Positions 50,213 through 58,019 of a stretch of 64,000 bases of DNA are shown here, one piece after another. Source of the stretch: Chlamydiota bacterium (GTDB taxonomy: Bacteria > Chlamydiota > Chlamydiia > Chlamydiales > JAAKFR01); NCBI GenBank assembly GCA_021772465.1, contig JAJFLX010000001.1:1-64000 (forward strand), given 5' to 3'. Position 1 is the first letter of the stretch, and every line of letters starts with the position of its first letter. A model generated the notes under the pieces. It did not search any database. It saw only the letters and a program-made list of their open reading frames with translations, and had not been told where the DNA came from. A program made the translations under genes and the position numbers.

Positions 50213-53023
50213 ATGGATTTCTTTGAACTTCCCAAAGCCTACGACCCTAAAGAGACCGATCGCAAGTGGGTCCATTTCTGGGAAGAGAATCAATTTTTTA
50301 AAGTAGACCCCCACTCCAAAAAGCCCCCCTTCTCTCTTGTCATTCCTCCACCCAATGTCACTGGGGTGCTCCACATCGGCCACGCTTTGGGAAGCACCTT
50401 GCAAGATGTTCTCACCAGGTGGAAGCGAATGAGTGGCTTTGAGGCGCTTTTTTTGCCTGGAACCGACCACGCGGGCATTGCAACACAAACGGTTGTTGAA
50501 CAACACCTCATCGCAACACAAAATAAGAGGCGAAGCGATTTCAGCCGGGAAGAGTTTATAAAAATCGTCTGGGAGTGGAAAGAGAAGCATGGGAGACATA
50601 TTCTCAATCAACTCAAACAACTCGGCTGCTCTTGTGACTTTTCAAGAGAACGTTTTACTCTTGACGAGGGTTGCAATCGAGCTGTTCGAACGATGTTTAA
50701 GCATCTCTATGACGAGGGGATGATCTACCAAGGCAACTACCTTGTGAATTGGGACCCGGTGACAGAGACCGCCCTTGCAGATGACGAGGTGGAGCACGAG
50801 GAGCGGGCTGGTCACCTCTGGTTTTTCAAGTACCCCCTAGCCGATAAGTCAGGTTTTGTGCGGATTGCGACAACGCGCCCTGAAACGATGCTCGGAGATA
50901 CAGCTATCGCCGTCTCTCCAGATGATGAGCGCTACCACCATCTGATTGGCAAGAGGGTGCTTCTTCCTCTTATGAATCGAGAAATCCCCATCCTTGCTGA
51001 TCGTCATGTCAATCCAGAGTTCGGTACAGGGATGGTAAAGATCACACCCGCTCACGACCCGAATGATTACCGCATCGGCATAGACCATAATCTCGAGATG
51101 ATCAACATCCTCACGCCGAGTGGAGAGATCAATGAGGCTGGTGGACCCTTTTCTGGAATGAACCGTGAAGAGGCGAGACAAGCTGTAATCGCTCAAATGA
51201 AGAAGCTTGGCTTTTTTGAAAAAGCAGAGCCTCACACCTCGCGTGTGGGAATTTCTTACCGCTCCAAGTCGGTGATTGAACCCTATCTCTCCAAACAGTG
51301 GTTCATCAAGATGACTCCATTTATCCCCTCCCTTAAAGAGGCCATCGATCAAGATGAAGTCACGTTGCACCCCTCCTCTTGGAAAAACACTTATTTCCAC
51401 TGGGTCAACAACTTGCGCGATTGGTGCATCAGCCGGCAACTTTGGTGGGGCCACCGGATCCCTATCTGGTACCACAAAGATGACCCAGAAAAAATGATCT
51501 GCTACGACGGGCCGGGCGATCCTCCAGAGGTGAAAGCAGCCCCACAAGATTGGGAGCAAGAGAGTGATGTCTTAGACACCTGGTTTTCCTCTGCCCTTTG
51601 GCCCCTTAGTACTTTAGGGTGGCCCGATAAAACCCCCGACTTTGAGAAATTTTATCCGACAACTGTGCTTGAAACTGGCAATGACATCCTATTTTTTTGG
51701 GTAGCTCGGATGATCATGATGGGCAAGTATGCAACGGGGCACCCCCCCTTTACAGAGACATTTCTTCATGGCCTGATCTTTGGAAAATCCTACTGGAGAG
51801 AAGATCCTAAAGGGGGCATCACCTACATCACAGGCGAAGAGAAAAAAAGTTATGATGAGGGAAAACCCCTCCCTTCAGATGTCCACTCTAAATGGGAAAA
51901 AGTATCTAAATCTAAGGGGAATGTGATTGATCCTCTTGAGATGATTGAGGTCTATGGCACTGATGCGCTTCGGATGACTCTCTGCTCTCTTGCGAATCAA
52001 TCACCACAGATCGATCTCGACAAGAGAAGGTTTGAGGAGTTCAAACACTTTGCAAACAAGGTGTGGAATGGAGCCCGCTTTGTTTTCATGAACCTTGAGG
52101 GACTCACCTCTGAAGAGCTTGCAACAGGAATCTCACCTGCGGAGCTCTCTTTAGAAGATCGCTGGATCTTATCGGTTATGAATGGACTTAATGAAGGAGT
52201 TGATGGCCATTTAACCCACTACCGTTTTGACCAAGCTGCTAAGCTCGCTTACGATTTTTTCTGGAATGAGTTTTGTGCACTCTACCTTGAGATTAGTAAG
52301 CAATCGCTAGCGGGCACTCGGCGCATTGCAAAACAGAAGTTGCTCGTCATCCTCTTGCTTAACTCCATTCGCCTTCTCCACCCTATGGCCCCTTTCATTA
52401 CTGAAGAGCTCTTCCAACTCTTAAAAAAGCGATTTCCCTTTCTCAAGCCGACTGCTTCAGATCCTTACACACAAGATGTTGTAGAAGCTCTTCTCTCTCC
52501 CGCTTGCGCTGTAGCCCCTTATCCTAAAGTCGTCTGTAAAAAAGATATTCAGCCTGTAATCGAAGAGCAGTTTGCCCTTCTTCAGCAGATCGTTTACGCG
52601 GTGCGCAATATTCGAGGAGAGATGAAAATCCCTCCCCATCTCAAAACAGACCTCTATCTCATCGGCAACCACGAGGGACTAGACAAACAGCTCCACATCA
52701 TCCGATCTCTTGTCAAAGTGGAAAAAATTGAGCTCACCTCTCAAGCTCCACCCCTCGCTTGTAGTGCTACTGCAAGAGCTGGAAACCTTACCCTTCTTGT
52801 CCCGCTCCCCCCTGAGCTCGCCGCGCAAGAGAGGGTACGACTTCAAAAGGCTCTTGAAAAGAGGGGGCAAATGATTGAAAAATCAGAAAAACTGCTTGGA
52901 AATCCCAATTTTCTTGAGAAGGCGCAACCTAAGCTGATCGAAGAGCAGAAAATAGCCCTCAAAGAGGCGATTGCCACTGCCAAGGAACTTCAAGAGAAGC
53001 TCGATGGGCTCACTCCTCAATAG
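50213..53023 (+). CDS. valS: Valyl-tRNA synthetase
   Basis: A 936-aa class Ia aminoacyl-tRNA synthetase. Motifs: PPPNVTGVLHIGHALG (HIGH signature), GTDHAGIATQ, editing-domain WFFKYPLADKSGFVRIATTR and GTGMVKITPAHDPNDY, RDWCISRQLWWGHRIPIWY, WKVSKSKGNVIDP-like KVSKSKGN (KMSKS signature with Val), and a C-terminal coiled coil (LQKALEKRGQMIEKSEKLL). ATG 50213 is preferred over the TTG three codons earlier. The end overlaps the convergent symporter by 14 bp. Confidence 0.95.
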   Translation: MDFFELPKAYDPKETDRKWVHFWEENQFFKVDPHSKKPPFSLVIPPPNVTGVLHIGHALGSTLQDVLTRWKRMSGFEALFLPGTDHAGIATQTVVEQHLIATQNKRRSDFSREEFIKIVWEWKEKHGRHILNQLKQLGCSCDFSRERFTLDEGCNRAVRTMFKHLYDEGMIYQGNYLVNWDPVTETALADDEVEHEERAGHLWFFKYPLADKSGFVRIATTRPETMLGDTAIAVSPDDERYHHLIGKRVLLPLMNREIPILADRHVNPEFGTGMVKITPAHDPNDYRIGIDHNLEMINILTPSGEINEAGGPFSGMNREEARQAVIAQMKKLGFFEKAEPHTSRVGISYRSKSVIEPYLSKQWFIKMTPFIPSLKEAIDQDEVTLHPSSWKNTYFHWVNNLRDWCISRQLWWGHRIPIWYHKDDPEKMICYDGPGDPPEVKAAPQDWEQESDVLDTWFSSALWPLSTLGWPDKTPDFEKFYPTTVLETGNDILFFWVARMIMMGKYATGHPPFTETFLHGLIFGKSYWREDPKGGITYITGEEKKSYDEGKPLPSDVHSKWEKVSKSKGNVIDPLEMIEVYGTDALRMTLCSLANQSPQIDLDKRRFEEFKHFANKVWNGARFVFMNLEGLTSEELATGISPAELSLEDRWILSVMNGLNEGVDGHLTHYRFDQAAKLAYDFFWNEFCALYLEISKQSLAGTRRIAKQKLLVILLLNSIRLLHPMAPFITEELFQLLKKRFPFLKPTASDPYTQDVVEALLSPACAVAPYPKVVCKKDIQPVIEEQFALLQQIVYAVRNIRGEMKIPPHLKTDLYLIGNHEGLDKQLHIIRSLVKVEKIELTSQAPPLACSATARAGNLTLLVPLPPELAAQERVRLQKALEKRGQMIEKSEKLLGNPNFLEKAQPKLIEEQKIALKEAIATAKELQEKLDGLTPQ

Positions 53024-54347
53024 CTTTAAAGAATTTTTGAGTCTGTCTCACAACTACAGCTGAGAGCGCTAAAATTCCGATCAAGTTGGGCAGCGCCATC
53101 AATCCATTTGCAATATCGGCTAAAAGCCACACGATCTCTAAGGGGATTGCGACTCCAAAGAAAACGACTATAGAAAAAATGAGGCGATACCAAAGTATCG
53201 ACTTTGTGCCGAAAAGAAACTCGGAGCACTTCTCACCGTAATAGGCCCACCCTACAATTGTCGAGTAACCAAAGAGAATCGCCCCCAAAACGACGATGTA
53301 CCCCCCTCCTGGAATGACGGCATCAAAGGCTGCGATTGTCATCGGAACTCCATTAAGAACGCGCCCATCGGGCCCTATTTCTCCAAGAACGTGCGTGACA
53401 GCGATTGCAAGCCCTGTGAAGGTACACACTACTGTCGAGAGAAATGCTCCTGTCATCGAGACGAGAGCTTGCCTGCCGGGGTAATCTGTTTTCGCAGCCG
53501 CTGCTGCGATCGGCGCTGTTCCCAGTCCCGATTCATTTGAAAAAATACCTCTCGAAACCCCCATTTGGACTGCAATCATCAAGGTCGACCCCGCAAATCC
53601 TCCGACCGCTGCTTGGCCTGTGAAGGCCGATGTGAAAATCTCAACCAAGGCGTGAGGAACTTGATCGATGCGCAGCGCAATCACGACGAGACTACCCAAG
53701 ATATAGAAGAGAGCCATAATGGGCACGAGAAAGGAGGTGACCCCACCAATCGATTTGATCCCTCCAATAAGCACGAGCCCCGTGCAAATGGCGAGCACCA
53801 GGCCTGTAACCCACACATTGCCTCCAAAGGTCGCTTGAATCGCGGAAGCAATCGAATTGGACTGGACGATATTGCCTGTAAAAAAAGTGGTAAGACATCC
53901 GAAAAAAGCAAAGGCTATTGCAAGCCATTTCCAGCCGAGCCCCCGTTGAATGTAGTACATCGGTCCCCCAGCCATCTCGTTGCGATCATCTACAATACGG
54001 TAGGTGATAGCCAAGATAGCCTCAGCATATTTAGTTGCCATGCCGATCAAACTGGTGACCCATAACCAAAAAAGAGCTCCGAGTCCTCCAAGTGCAACAG
54101 CTGTTGCCACTCCTGCGATATTTCCAATCCCAATGGTTGCAGCAAGCGCTGTCATAAGCGCTTGAAAATGTGAGATATCCCCCTCTCCTCCCTCTTCGTG
54201 TCGAGTGAAGGCTTGCTTTAAAGAGAAGAGGAGCTTGCTAAATTGCACCCCACGTAGACGAACCGTAAGATAAAGCCCCGTCCCGATTAGAATTACAAAA
54301 AGCGGCTTCCAGACCCAGGAAGCAATTTGACTGAGAATGAGTTCCAT
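53010..54347 (-). CDS. Alanine/glycine:cation symporter (AGCS family)
   Basis: 445 aa, 10-11 helices. Family motifs: GLYLTVRLRGVQFSKL near the start, FQALMTALAATIGIGNIAGV, MATKYAEAILAITYR, GGPMYYIQRGLGWKWLA, IFSNESGLGTAPIAAAA and GWAYYGEKCSEFLFG. These carry the sodium and substrate sites in the LeuT-like fold. Imports alanine or glycine with sodium. This gene and the two groups after it lie between valS and the lipoprotein/V-ATPase cluster, which are adjacent in C. trachomatis as I recall. Confidence 0.9.
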   Translation of the reverse strand: MELILSQIASWVWKPLFVILIGTGLYLTVRLRGVQFSKLLFSLKQAFTRHEEGGEGDISHFQALMTALAATIGIGNIAGVATAVALGGLGALFWLWVTSLIGMATKYAEAILAITYRIVDDRNEMAGGPMYYIQRGLGWKWLAIAFAFFGCLTTFFTGNIVQSNSIASAIQATFGGNVWVTGLVLAICTGLVLIGGIKSIGGVTSFLVPIMALFYILGSLVVIALRIDQVPHALVEIFTSAFTGQAAVGGFAGSTLMIAVQMGVSRGIFSNESGLGTAPIAAAAAKTDYPGRQALVSMTGAFLSTVVCTFTGLAIAVTHVLGEIGPDGRVLNGVPMTIAAFDAVIPGGGYIVVLGAILFGYSTIVGWAYYGEKCSEFLFGTKSILWYRLIFSIVVFFGVAIPLEIVWLLADIANGLMALPNLIGILALSAVVVRQTQKFFKAIEE

Positions 54348-54430
54348 ACGAATGGTGGGGATTTTAGGAGATCAAAAAAAATGCGTCAATTGGTTTCACC
54401 CAAAGATTTTTTTTGTTAAGCTCCGCATCT

Positions 54431-55489
54431 ATGGTTGTGATCAATTTTTCTCCCGAATATTTACAAGAGAAATTACTTCACCCTGAACAGCTTATAAAAA
54501 AAATCCCCCTAGATGTTGATCAGGCAGATTTTATTGAAAAAACGCGGCAAGAGATTGTCGCCATCTTGAGCGGATGGGATAATCGCAAGCTTTTGATTGT
54601 GGGGCCTTGCTCGATCCACGATATTGAGTCGGCCCTTGAATATGCGCGCCGTCTAAAAGCGCTTTCTGAGCACGTCTCTGATCGTTTTCTTATCGTGATG
54701 CGCACCTACGTCGAAAAGCCTCGCACAATCGTAGGGTGGAAGGGAATGCTCTATGATCCAGAAGCAGACGGATCGTATCAGATTGCTCGAGGCCTTCGAC
54801 TTACAAGGGTGCTGCTCCGAGAGCTTGCCATGATGGAAGTGCCTGCTGCCAGCGAACTGCTTGAGCTCAATACCGCTCCCTACTATGTAGATCTTCTCTC
54901 CTGGGGGTGTATTGGAGCCCGTACTTCCTCTTCCCCTCCTCATAGACAACTAGCGGCGAGTCTCTCTCTTCCTGTCGGCTTTAAAAATTCTTGTGATGGT
55001 CATATCGATAGTGCAATCCATGCGCTTATTTCAGCCCAAACCCCTCACGTCTTTCTCGGCCTCTCACCCTCGGGTCAGATGGCGCGCCTTGCTGCAAAGG
55101 GGAATTCGAATTGTCACCTTGTCCTTCGAGGTGGGTATAGTGGACCCAACTACTATGCAAAAAATATTAGAGAGTCGGTTGAGAGGTGTCAACAGGCGGG
55201 GGTAATCGACAAGTTACTCATCGACTGCTCGCATGACAACTGTGAGAAAAGACCTCTCAAGCAGGTGAGCACCTTTCAAAAGGTGATGCACCAAATCGTG
55301 GAGGGAAACCCTCACATCATGGGCCTTATGTTAGAGAGCCACCTCGAGGGGGGCTCTCAACCTATTACTTCTAATTTGCACTATGGCGTCTCCATTACAG
55401 ATCCCTGCCTCGATTGGGCGACAACTGAAAAATTGATTTTGCAAGCCTATTCCAAATTAGATAATAATTTGCTATCGTTAGTTAATTAA
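54431..55489 (+). CDS. aroG: 3-deoxy-7-phosphoheptulonate (DAHP) synthase, class I
   Basis: The first step of the shikimate pathway, from phosphoenolpyruvate and erythrose-4-phosphate. 352 aa with LLIVGPCSIHDIESALEYA (metal-site Cys), MRTYVEKPRTIVGWKGM (substrate-binding R-x-x-x-GWKG), GARTSSSPPHRQLAASL, PVGFKNSCDGHIDSAIHA, VLRGGYSGPNYY, LLIDCSHDNCEKRP and IMGLMLESHLEGGSQ. It is of the E. coli AroF/G/H type (N-terminal extension and length). The frame opens at a TTG 18 bases upstream, but ATG 54431 is preferred. Which allosteric amino acid controls it cannot be read with certainty. Confidence 0.93.
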   Translation: MVVINFSPEYLQEKLLHPEQLIKKIPLDVDQADFIEKTRQEIVAILSGWDNRKLLIVGPCSIHDIESALEYARRLKALSEHVSDRFLIVMRTYVEKPRTIVGWKGMLYDPEADGSYQIARGLRLTRVLLRELAMMEVPAASELLELNTAPYYVDLLSWGCIGARTSSSPPHRQLAASLSLPVGFKNSCDGHIDSAIHALISAQTPHVFLGLSPSGQMARLAAKGNSNCHLVLRGGYSGPNYYAKNIRESVERCQQAGVIDKLLIDCSHDNCEKRPLKQVSTFQKVMHQIVEGNPHIMGLMLESHLEGGSQPITSNLHYGVSITDPCLDWATTEKLILQAYSKLDNNLLSLVN

Positions 55490-55513
55490 CTAGATTTAAT
55501 TACTTCATAATAG

Positions 55514-55536
55514 TATACTGTAAGTGAAATAGGAGG
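55514..55536 (+). promoter_or_regulatory. -10 box and strong ribosome site of the first Inc-like gene
   Basis: TATACT at 55514-55519 and AGGAGG at 55531-55536, seven bases before the ATG at 55544. The -35 is weak (TAGATT with a 17-bp spacer). Confidence 0.45.
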
Positions 55537-55543
55537 GAACGCC

Positions 55544-55900
55544 ATGTCTAGTACTGGAAAAGGGAGCATCGCTGCATATGACACGATGACTGCTCCCAGA
55601 TTTACGAACAATTTTTCCCTGCCCTCTATTGGAAAAGCTGAACCTATCGCCACTGCGGTCATAGGGGTTGCTCTTCTCACGATTATCGGACTGGGCGCTT
55701 CAGAAAGGATCCCTATGTCGACTGTTTCTTGGTCGATGGCAGCTGTCGGTCCTTTAAGTATGGTCCTAGGCGTTTTTAGGTACAAGGCGACTCCGGCCCG
55801 AAAAAGTGAGCAGCACGTGAGGGTTCACGTTGTGGTCGAGGGAGCAAATGCTTCGCAAGTGCGGGTCCAAGAGGCCGCTCCAGCTACAAACAATGCATAA
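55544..55900 (+). CDS. Inc-like bilobed membrane protein, paralogue 1 (short form)
   Basis: 118 aa. One hydrophobic hairpin: AEPIATAVIGVALLTIIGLG, then the loop ASERIPMSTVS and a second helix WSMAAVGPLSMVLGVF. This matches the first hairpin of the two following genes, where the loop reads GKIPVPTLGWCM. The tail is soluble and different (RKSEQHVRVHVVVEGANASQ), and the second hairpin of the paralogues is absent. A short N-terminus without a signal peptide plus a bilobed hydrophobic domain is the standard Inc layout (type III secreted inclusion-membrane proteins). Inc identity is inference from topology and from the chlamydial setting. Confidence 0.55.
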   Translation: MSSTGKGSIAAYDTMTAPRFTNNFSLPSIGKAEPIATAVIGVALLTIIGLGASERIPMSTVSWSMAAVGPLSMVLGVFRYKATPARKSEQHVRVHVVVEGANASQVRVQEAAPATNNA

Positions 55901-55970
55901 ATTAATCTTTTCTTAATATTTAAGCAGTATATTATCCCACAATTAAACCAACTACGGGGGAAGAAATATG
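55899..55970 (+). repeat. Upstream repeat, unit A (matches 56691-56761)
   Basis: Both copies start AAATTAATCTTTTCTTAATA, pass through an A/T-rich block with TATATT/TAATAT boxes and a CAACTACG segment, and end with the ribosome site (GGGGGAAG or GAAGGAAG) and the ATG of the Inc-like gene. It carries the likely promoter and leader of each paralogue, so both are probably expressed alike. Confidence 0.75.
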
Positions 55971-56432
55971 GCATATGCTCCTACAGTCAGCGGTGGAGGT
56001 GGCGGTGCGCAATCTGCCGACGTGTCCGCTCATTTTAAAAATCGGTCGAAAATGGGGCAGGCAAGAAACTGTTGTGGCAACAGTATGGCTTTTGCCCTTT
56101 TTATAATTGTCTGTGTTGGGGCTTCGGGAAAAATCCCTGTCCCGACTCTTGGTTGGTGTATGGCCTCGATGAGTCCGGTTGCACTAATGCTCACCTTCGA
56201 CCCTCGTGATAAAAACACAACAACTTATGAGAAAATCCTAACTGTGCTCGGCTCTCTGGCCATCGCAGGAGTCGGAATAGCGGGGGGACTCGGAGGTCTC
56301 ACAAAAACTAAACAGCTAGCTTGGGGCTATTTTGGAACATCGCTTGCCCTTGCTGCTCTACTATGCCCAAAAGCGTGCGCAGATGCGATAAAAAAAGAGA
56401 TGGAGAGCCGGATGGAGAGGCAGATGCGATAA
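55968..56432 (+). CDS. Inc-like membrane protein, paralogue 2 (two hairpins, altered C-terminus)
   Basis: 154 aa. A glycine-rich cytosolic N-terminus (SGGGGGAQS), a first hairpin (AFALFIIVCVGASGKIPVPT and LGWCMASMSPVALMLTF), a polar loop (DPRDKNTTTYEK), and a second hairpin (ILTVLGSLAIAGVGIAGGLG and LAWGYFGTSLALAALLCP). About 60 percent of residues match paralogue 3 by eye. A 41-bp tandem duplication (56380-56420 repeated in 56421-56453) creates the end MESRMERQMR and an early stop. Without it the frame would end in KKEMESRNNPSS, matching the RARQNNPSF of paralogue 3. Function unknown; Inc-like by layout. Confidence 0.6.
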   Translation: MAYAPTVSGGGGGAQSADVSAHFKNRSKMGQARNCCGNSMAFALFIIVCVGASGKIPVPTLGWCMASMSPVALMLTFDPRDKNTTTYEKILTVLGSLAIAGVGIAGGLGGLTKTKQLAWGYFGTSLALAALLCPKACADAIKKEMESRMERQMR

Positions 56433-56453
56433 AAAAAGAGATGGAGAGCCGGA
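56380..56453 (+). repeat. 41-bp tandem duplication at the end of paralogue 2
   Basis: The 33-bp block beginning CAGATGCGATAAAAAAAGAG occurs at 56380-56412 and again at 56421-56453, with a period of 41 bp. The copies look identical. Because 41 is not a multiple of three, it changes the reading frame and brings a TAA into frame at 56430-56432. Confidence 0.85.
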
Positions 56454-56466
56454 ATAACCCAAGTTC

Positions 56467-56617
56467 TTAATACTCGTTTTCGATAAGCACCACATCTGCC
56501 CAGAGGTGGTGCTTCCCTTCCACTCCTCGAGACAACCCTCATCGGAGGGAAGTTTCGGTAATATAGAATCCCCTCCCATGACCCGCGTTCCAAAACGTAA
56601 ATCTACAAGCAGCTCAT
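56467..56617 (-). pseudogene. Duplicated 3' remnant of the lipoprotein gene
   Basis: Resembles 57184-57410, the 3' end of the lipoprotein gene, but has an internal deletion of roughly 75 bp and a few inserted bases. It still reads PSDEGCLEEWK (against LSDEGCLDEWK) and then goes out of frame. The AAGCACCAC/GTGGTGCTT hairpin is kept. It is the downstream part of the duplicated unit that also carries the Inc-like gene and its leader. The rest of 56618-56690 shows nothing. Confidence 0.75.
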
Positions 56618-56690
56618 AGAACCTGTTTGCTACCTAACCCTCGCCTGTGAGCTATTTGAGGGGGTCGATCTTTCCCAGAGAACAAAGCTC

Positions 56691-56761
56691 AAATTAATCT
56701 TTTCTTAATATTTAAATAATATCTTTTACCCTGTTTAATCAACTACGAAGGAAGTAATATG
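56691..56761 (+). repeat. Upstream repeat, unit B
   Basis: Second copy of the leader at 55899-55970, directly in front of paralogue 3 (ATG 56759). GAAGGAAG serves as ribosome site. Confidence 0.75.
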
Positions 56762-57187
56762 GCATCACAAGTTGCGCAGCGTGGCGGTGCGCCCCGGCAA
56801 GTTGAGAGACCCACTCCGTTAGGCGAGATGGCAAGACAGGGTTGTGTCGCCATTCTCGTCGTTGCCCTCTCTATAATTGTCAGCGTTGGGGCTTTGGGAA
56901 AAATCCCTCTCTCGACCCTTGGTTGGTGTATGACCTCTATGGGTGCGGGTTCATTAGTGCTTACTATTGCTTCTCATGATAAAAAAACAACAACTTATGA
57001 GAAAACCATAACTGCGCTCGGCTTTCTGGCCATCACAGGTGTTGGAATAGCAGGCGGACTCGGAGGTCTCACAAAAGCTAGAGAGCTCGCTTGGGGCTTT
57101 TTGGGATCAACTCTTGCCGGGGTGACTCTGGTCTGCCCAATGAAGTATGCAGAAAAGAGAGCAAGGCAGAACAACCCAAGTTTTTAA
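56759..57187 (+). CDS. Inc-like membrane protein, paralogue 3 (two hairpins)
   Basis: 142 aa. The N-terminus has no signal peptide (SQVAQRGGAPRQVERPTPLG). First hairpin VAILVVALSIIVSVGALGKI with loop GKIPLSTLGWCMTSMG, polar loop (SHDKKTTTYEK), and second hairpin ITALGFLAITGVGIAGGLGG and LAWGFLGSTLAGVTLVCP, then a short basic tail. Its stop codon overlaps the stop of the convergent lipoprotein gene by a few bases. Probably the least altered member of the family. Proposed to sit in the inclusion membrane with both ends in the host cytosol (inference from Inc topology). Confidence 0.6.
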   Translation: MASQVAQRGGAPRQVERPTPLGEMARQGCVAILVVALSIIVSVGALGKIPLSTLGWCMTSMGAGSLVLTIASHDKKTTTYEKTITALGFLAITGVGIAGGLGGLTKARELAWGFLGSTLAGVTLVCPMKYAEKRARQNNPSF

Positions 57188-57654
57188 TACTCGTTTTCGA
57201 TAAGCACCACATCTGCCCAGAGGTGGTGCTTCCACTCGTCGAGACAACCCTCATCAGAGAGAAGACGTACTCGATAAGATAGAATACCTCCCCTGCACCA
57301 GTAGTCACTATTGATCAATTTATAGACCCAAAAACCACTCGATTGAGTCAGAGGGATGCAAACCTGATCGAGCTCGCGCGTTCCAAATCGGAGATCTACA
57401 AGCAGCTCATGAGGCCCCTCAGAGCCCTGGGGGAGCTTCCAATGCACGACAAGCTGCTGGCCGTAGTAGCAGCGAAGGCAAGGGTCTGGTGTCTCCACCT
57501 GGGCACTTGCTAAATATTCGGGGTAGAGATACTCCGTACGGCAAGCGAGTGGAGCCCTCTGACATCCGCCTAGAACCAGCGCAAGGCTAGAGAAGCAAAA
57601 GAGCAAAAACGAAGGCAAAGAGAGAGAACGACTCCACAATTCCAATCGCTGCAT
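57184..57654 (-). CDS. Small lipoprotein of the V-ATPase cluster (CT303-like by position)
   Basis: 156 aa with a lipoprotein signal: a hydrophobic stretch (FLLFCFSSLALVLGGC) with Cys31 after L-G-G. The mature part has several cysteines (CRTEYLYPEY, DPCLRCYYGQQL, SDYWCRGGI) and a beta-rich pattern (LVVHWKLPQG, ELLVDLRFG). In C. trachomatis CT303 lies between valS and the V-ATPase K gene; the position and size agree. The start ATG 57654 lies 68 bp inside atpK, so the signal peptide is encoded by the same DNA as the end of AtpK in another frame. Confidence 0.6.
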   Translation of the reverse strand: MQRLELWSRSLSLPSFLLFCFSSLALVLGGCQRAPLACRTEYLYPEYLASAQVETPDPCLRCYYGQQLVVHWKLPQGSEGPHELLVDLRFGTRELDQVCIPLTQSSGFWVYKLINSDYWCRGGILSYRVRLLSDEGCLDEWKHHLWADVVLIENEY

Positions 57655-58009
57655 AGCACTTTCCGTATATTGCAGGCTGTTTTGCTGAGGCTTGAATCCC
57701 TGTCGCGCAACATTTCCCTTGCAAAATGGAAGAGAAAAGCAAAGCAGAGCCCACGCTCAACCCTATGCCAATCCCGCCCATCGGAGAGAGAGACTTGTCT
57801 TTGATCGACTGGTTCATAAGTAGCATGAGAATGAAACCGTAAATCGCTTGTGAGGAGGGCATCGCTGACATCCCGATCATCTTTCCATGACCCTCATCAA
57901 TGCGCGCCATCACCGCATGCGAAGCCATCCCTGCAATGCCACAGCCAAAGGAGCTGCCAATCATCGCAAGTCCGAGTACGAGTGCAGGTCCAACAACGTT
58001 GTAATCCAT
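57587..58009 (-). CDS. atpK: V-type ATP synthase subunit K (proteolipid ring)
   Basis: 140 aa, four hydrophobic helices (a double-hairpin proteolipid): GPALVLGLAMIGSSFGCGIA, the loop after it, SQAIYGFILMLLMNQ, GGIGIGLSVGSALLFSS and a final helix with YGKCYAAIGIVESFSLFAFV, where the ion-binding Glu sits in the G-x-V-E-S motif. Several of these K copies form the membrane rotor. The last helix is encoded in the overlap with the lipoprotein gene. Confidence 0.9.
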   Translation of the reverse strand: MDYNVVGPALVLGLAMIGSSFGCGIAGMASHAVMARIDEGHGKMIGMSAMPSSQAIYGFILMLLMNQSIKDKSLSPMGGIGIGLSVGSALLFSSILQGKCCATGIQASAKQPAIYGKCYAAIGIVESFSLFAFVFALLLL

Positions 58010-58019
58010 CTAGTTTCTC

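Noticed and set aside
57192..57222. AAGCACCAC/GTGGTGCTT hairpin as a bidirectional terminator between the Inc-like and lipoprotein genes
   Set aside because: Perfect 9-bp stem but no T-run on either side, and it lies in lipoprotein coding sequence (codons for VVLIENEY).
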